Origin: Acanthaster planci
Lineage: Eukaryota > Echinodermata > Asteroidea > Valvatida > Acanthasteridae
NCBI RefSeq assembly: GCF_001949145.1
Contig: NW_019091451.1
Coordinates: 895,646-959,645 of the forward strand
DNA length: 64,000 bases
Reading direction: 5' to 3'
Shown in pieces: positions 60,301 to 64,000 of the stretch (position 1 is the stretch's first letter; each line of letters opens with the position of its first letter). Made by a program: the position numbers and the translations under genes. Under the pieces are notes generated by a model that was given only the letters and a program-made list of their open reading frames with translations, was not told the origin of the DNA and searched no databases.

Positions 60301-63300
60301 GTTCTTGCTAGCTGTGTCATGTTCATATCCAGGAACCATTGAACCAATATTGGAGCGGGTACCGGAGCTCCACTGAAACTGAGACACGTACATGTACAAC
60401 AGCCTTCGTCTTTCTGCCATGCAGTTGGAACTTTCTACACAGATTAAATTACTTCACGAAGCAGAGAAAAGCAGGATAGAATACAAAAACAAAATTGGAC
60501 GATGTACAGCACGCGTTTAATTTTGACCAGTCAAACTAATGCACGTACCCTAACCCCAATATCCGGTCACTTTGAACATGTACTTTACAATACACCTGTT
60601 CATGCAATTAATCAAAGAAAAACCAGGTTACATGTACATCTTCCCAGGACAAAACCACACATATAATTATTACAACTGATAACACAATGCTGACGGACAA
60701 GGGTATTGTGTTTGAAATTCTTGGGTGTAGTAAACTTGAGCGCCCTGTAAATTTAACACGAACCTTCACTTAAATTTTGGAAATATGCTAAATTTGACCA
60801 ACATTTTCAAACATGCATAACCAGTACATACATGTACTGGTACATACCGGTATGCAAACAGATACATGTACATGCATGTACATTCAAAAATTTGTATCCT
60901 TGTGGAGACATGGCTTTGTTCTCCAGCGCTAACTCGGTTGCCTGTGGAACGATGTTTTCAAAATGCTCCCTTTCAACATGAATCACTCTCTTGGGCTGAA
61001 GTTTTCACCGAATGTCTAATATACATGTACCGGTATGAAACACTTCAATTTGCGACAGATTGTGACGCATTAAAAATTTCTCCTTTTTCAGCGATTTCCA
61101 ATATCAGTTTCATGAAATCCTTGTGGAGACCAATACACTTTTAGAAATTCCTAGTGGGGACCTATTTAACCCATTCTCCTGGGTCTCCACAGAGTACCAC
61201 ATTCCGAAACTTGTTCCGTAGATGTGGGGAGATACTGTAGATGTACATGTACACTCCTCAATGCATTGATTTGGCGGGGACAAAATGTAGTGGGGACAGG
61301 GACATGTCCCCACACTTCGGCCTATGCAGTCACTGTACGAGCATATGCACTGACTTTGAAAGCTCTTATGCCATTTGCTCTTTTGACTTGGCTGGCTGTA
61401 CTGAACACGTGGGCAAATAAAGCATGAATGCACACATGAACTGCACACGTTGATCAAATACAATGTATACTCTAGCAGACGGGTGCTGCAACGCAAACTT
61501 GGGTTTTTTTCCAAGACACAGAGCCCGATCAATATACACACATGCCAGAAGGTCCTTCTTCCCCTTTATAACAGGATATTTCCGACCCTCCCTTTGCCAA
61601 GGATCTTGAGCTTTCATATTTCCTAGCATCATGTTCTGAAGCCTTGTCCAAATTACTTGGATGTGGCTTGAAATCACACACAGCTCTATGAGAAGTGGCT
61701 GCAACCAGTTCCCATAGAGTCCTACCAAACTTCAAGCCACAGCCAAGTGATTTGGTCGCAGCCTTATATGACCAATGGTGCAGAGGCATATTCTACATGA
61801 CCCTCCCCTTTGCCAAAAAGTAAAATTGAACTCACCAAGCCCTCCCTGCTCCCTTCCACCCTGGCATTTTACCAGGGTGAGAGGATACGCATGACTGGCT
61901 GTGGACATTCCCCCCTCCCGGAAACAACTACATGTACGGTGTTGCGTGTGTACATGCCAGCTAACAAAGCACTTTGCGAGTGAAATGTCAGACAAAACAC
62001 GCACTGACTCTGACAAGCGATCAGTGGTGATGTTGGGCCATTTTCACTGGCCCCTCATCCCCTACATGAGTACCTGTATCGTGCCCGTCTATTGTCTCCA
62101 TAGGGGAAGAGAGTCCTCCCTCCGACCCTAACCATGACTAATCTCAGTGTCACTTCCATGTACACGAGTACATGTAGGCCTATGTACTGTACCATGGTCC
62201 GTGATGTAATTCAACAAAAACCAGCAATGTTTTATACATGCATCCACCGGCACGCCTGACTGAGGAAAATGATTTCATGGACTGTGATGGTAATCTCTCT
62301 GCAATCCATGAAGTGATTGCATTAAGTGGTCTACTCACCCCATGGTATCCATGCTTCAAGTAATAGCGTAATTTTATACCTCCACACTCTACATGCGTCA
62401 CCTCCATGTACATGTGTATGTATGCACACTTGCATGCGATCAATTTTCAAGCATGAGCTCTCGGTAAATTTACATGTGCCGGTACAGTATACGAACTAGT
62501 ACATGAACATGTCGCAAATTAGGATACTAATAAGGTTTCTGATTACAGTCATATTGAACTAAACTTTAGGCCCAGGATGTTGCAAGTTTTTGTCACAATA
62601 TACATGTACACTGTACATCGATTTGACACTTACCGCGGAATATAATCCACTTGTGCTGTTTGTTATCCTCAACAAAATATGGATACGCGCATAATGTACG
62701 AAAACTGTACTTACAGGGGTGGCATGCGTGAAATGTAAAGCTGCTATCCAAAAGGTCCGCCCAATTTCTAATTCACCTTAAACGAAGTTCAATTTCAAGT
62801 AATGACTCAAACTTGATACATATGAAGGGCACGTAGTTCCCCTCTGGACCTCTTGGACAAATGCTGCAAGGATGGAGAGGAAGGTGGGAACTTGATAAAA
62901 GTGCAGGCGGTCGCATGTCTTTGTGCCCGCCTCGATGCACGTGCCCAGTGTAATGCAACCTCAACGCACTCAAGGCAGGGAGAATTTGATGACCAGGGGC
63001 CTGCCTGCGCATGCATTGATCTCACAGAGCAAGCGCACCTGGAGATTACAGCAAGTGCGAGCAAAGATACAACAGGAAGAGAGCTTTGAGAAGAGGCGTG
63101 CCTCCTTGCCAAAACCCGCAACGTTAACGCGCGCTTCACGTGCTTAATTGCCTTGGCATTTCATTGACATCACTTGAGGCAGTTTAACCTCTACGGCAAA
63201 CAGTCTCAAAATGTTAAAGGCAGAGAAGAGAAGCGTGCATGTTGGGCTGACAATGGTGAATAGCATAAACCAGTACAAAGTGAAATCTGCTTTGCTCTTG

Positions 63301-63348
63301 CATTCACTTGAGAACTGTACAATGTATGTACACAGTACCCTTTACTCA

Positions 63349-63407
63349 TTAACCCTAACACTCCTCAATCCTTCACCTGTTGGAGGACTGAGGAGTGTTA
63401 GGGTTAA
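63349..63407. repeat. Hairpin with perfect 19-bp arms, containing TTAGGGTTA
   Basis: TTAACCCTAACACTCCTCA at 63349-63367 and TGAGGAGTGTTAGGGTTAA at 63389-63407 are exact reverse complements, with a 21-base loop that can pair a little further. The outer part carries a telomere-like TTAGGGTTA. Confidence 0.9.
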
Positions 63408-63722
63408 GTACTCTTCAGGTTTTACTGTACATGTACATGTACGGTAAGCCAGATACGGAATCAGTGCTTTACAACATTTGAAGTACATGTGCATGTAAAG
63501 TCCCACTTACTCCATACAATAAGATGCATTCCTAATGAGCAAAAGCACTACTTTTGTACATTCAACTGAAAAATGACAATTCAGTTCACTGCACTACAGT
63601 GCAGATGTACATGTAGGGTATAGGGTACATGTTCCGTACTGTACATGTACAGTACTTGTTTCTGTGGTTGTGGGGCCCAAGTTTTGCATGGTAAACACTT
63701 TGGGGATCACAACTGTTTTGGG

Positions 63723-63758
63723 GAGACACACTTACATGTACACATGTAAGTGTGTCTC
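63723..63758. repeat. Near-perfect palindrome with 17-bp arms
   Basis: GAGACACACTTACATGT, two-base loop AC, ACATGTAAGTGTGTCTC. The arms are exact. Such a short loop suggests a recent inverted duplication or an extruding cruciform. Confidence 0.95.
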
Positions 63759-63919
63759 AGTTGTGGAGACATGCACTTGTCAAAATATCATATTTGTGAG
63801 GGCCAAAACACATTGTGGGGGCAACAGAAAGTCCCCATAACTCTGACCAATTGTAATTGGCCTAACAATAGAAAACTCCCCCCTAATGTGGTGAGGGCCA
63901 ACCCGTAAAAAATACCAAC

Positions 63920-64000
63920 CGTTCTGTGTCGGGAAGGCTTCGGCTGCCACTACCCCGGTGCTTTTGTCCTGCAGCGGTATGTCCACGTCTCCCTTGATGG
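63920..64000 (-). CDS. Partial exon of gene 4 at the right edge
   Basis: Minus strand from the window edge: IKGDVDIPLQDKSTGVVAAE then AFPTQN, ending AACG|GTTGGT in phase 1. It joins 48800-48928 with a Gly codon. The donor is weaker than consensus. The gene continues to the right, so the protein N-terminus is outside this window. Confidence 0.55.

Larger units (their letters stand above)
48929..63919 (-). other. 15-kb intron of gene 4
   Basis: No exon was found. It holds a dispersed repeat copy (49645-49815), a TACATG cluster (50637-50720), the longest plus-strand ORF outside genes (51408-52202), a protein-like relic (55257-55760) and several hairpins. TACATGTA and ACCGGT words are frequent from about 56 kb to the end. 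Confidence 0.4.

Noticed and set aside
1-64000. CRISPR arrays, bacterial operons, integrated virus
   Set aside because: No regularly spaced direct repeats with unique spacers, no Shine-Dalgarno-led gene strings and no viral replication or capsid gene is recognisable; the window is clearly intron-bearing animal DNA.

Overview
This is a 64 kb window of an animal nuclear genome: GT-AG introns, exons of 40 to 1,700 bases, long AT-rich introns, no operons. The dispersed self-complementary words TACATGTA, TAGGCCTA and ACCGGT, the scattered MITE-like elements and tRNA-like repeats resemble marine invertebrate genomes. I lean to an echinoderm, perhaps a sea star, on word usage alone; the sequence does not prove the species.

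Four genes can be supported. (1) On the minus strand at about 1-5560, a Ser/Pro/Lys-rich, low-complexity protein is built from degenerate repeats around the motif [IV]LDDLLG and S-SPEPK boxes. It runs off the left edge. (2) On the plus strand at 6078-9424, a small unrecognised gene starts about 520 bp from the possible start of gene 1, which suggests a shared bidirectional promoter. Its first two coding exons are clear and its 3' exons are ambiguous. (3) On the plus strand at about 10.6-25.8 kb is the best-supported gene, with seven coding exons whose phases all agree, giving 1,177 residues. It carries a basic tail, a helical N-terminal region, a charged coiled coil, a long disordered region and a C-terminal domain resembling that of mitochondria-eating protein (Mieap/SPATA18). 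(4) On the minus strand from beyond position 64000 to 31657, eight short exons separated by two introns of about 15 kb form a phase-consistent chain of 321 residues that ends just before an AATAAA signal. I do not recognise the family. None of these exons needs a long ORF, so most are easy to miss.

The rest is intronic or intergenic. It holds a 155-bp tandem duplication (301-610), a repeat family with copies in opposite orientation at 3.5 and 49.7 kb, a MITE with perfect 15-bp inverted ends immediately 3' of the Mieap-like gene, a degenerate array of palindromic AAGRCT...TCTT motifs at 28.2-28.7 kb, several hairpins (notably 29910-30019, 63349-63407 and 63723-63758), a small ATCGAT-rich element at 41 kb, a 12-bp minisatellite, and TACATG clusters that thicken from 42 kb to the right edge. 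Gene models rest on splice-site and phase reading by eye; no database or transcript was available.
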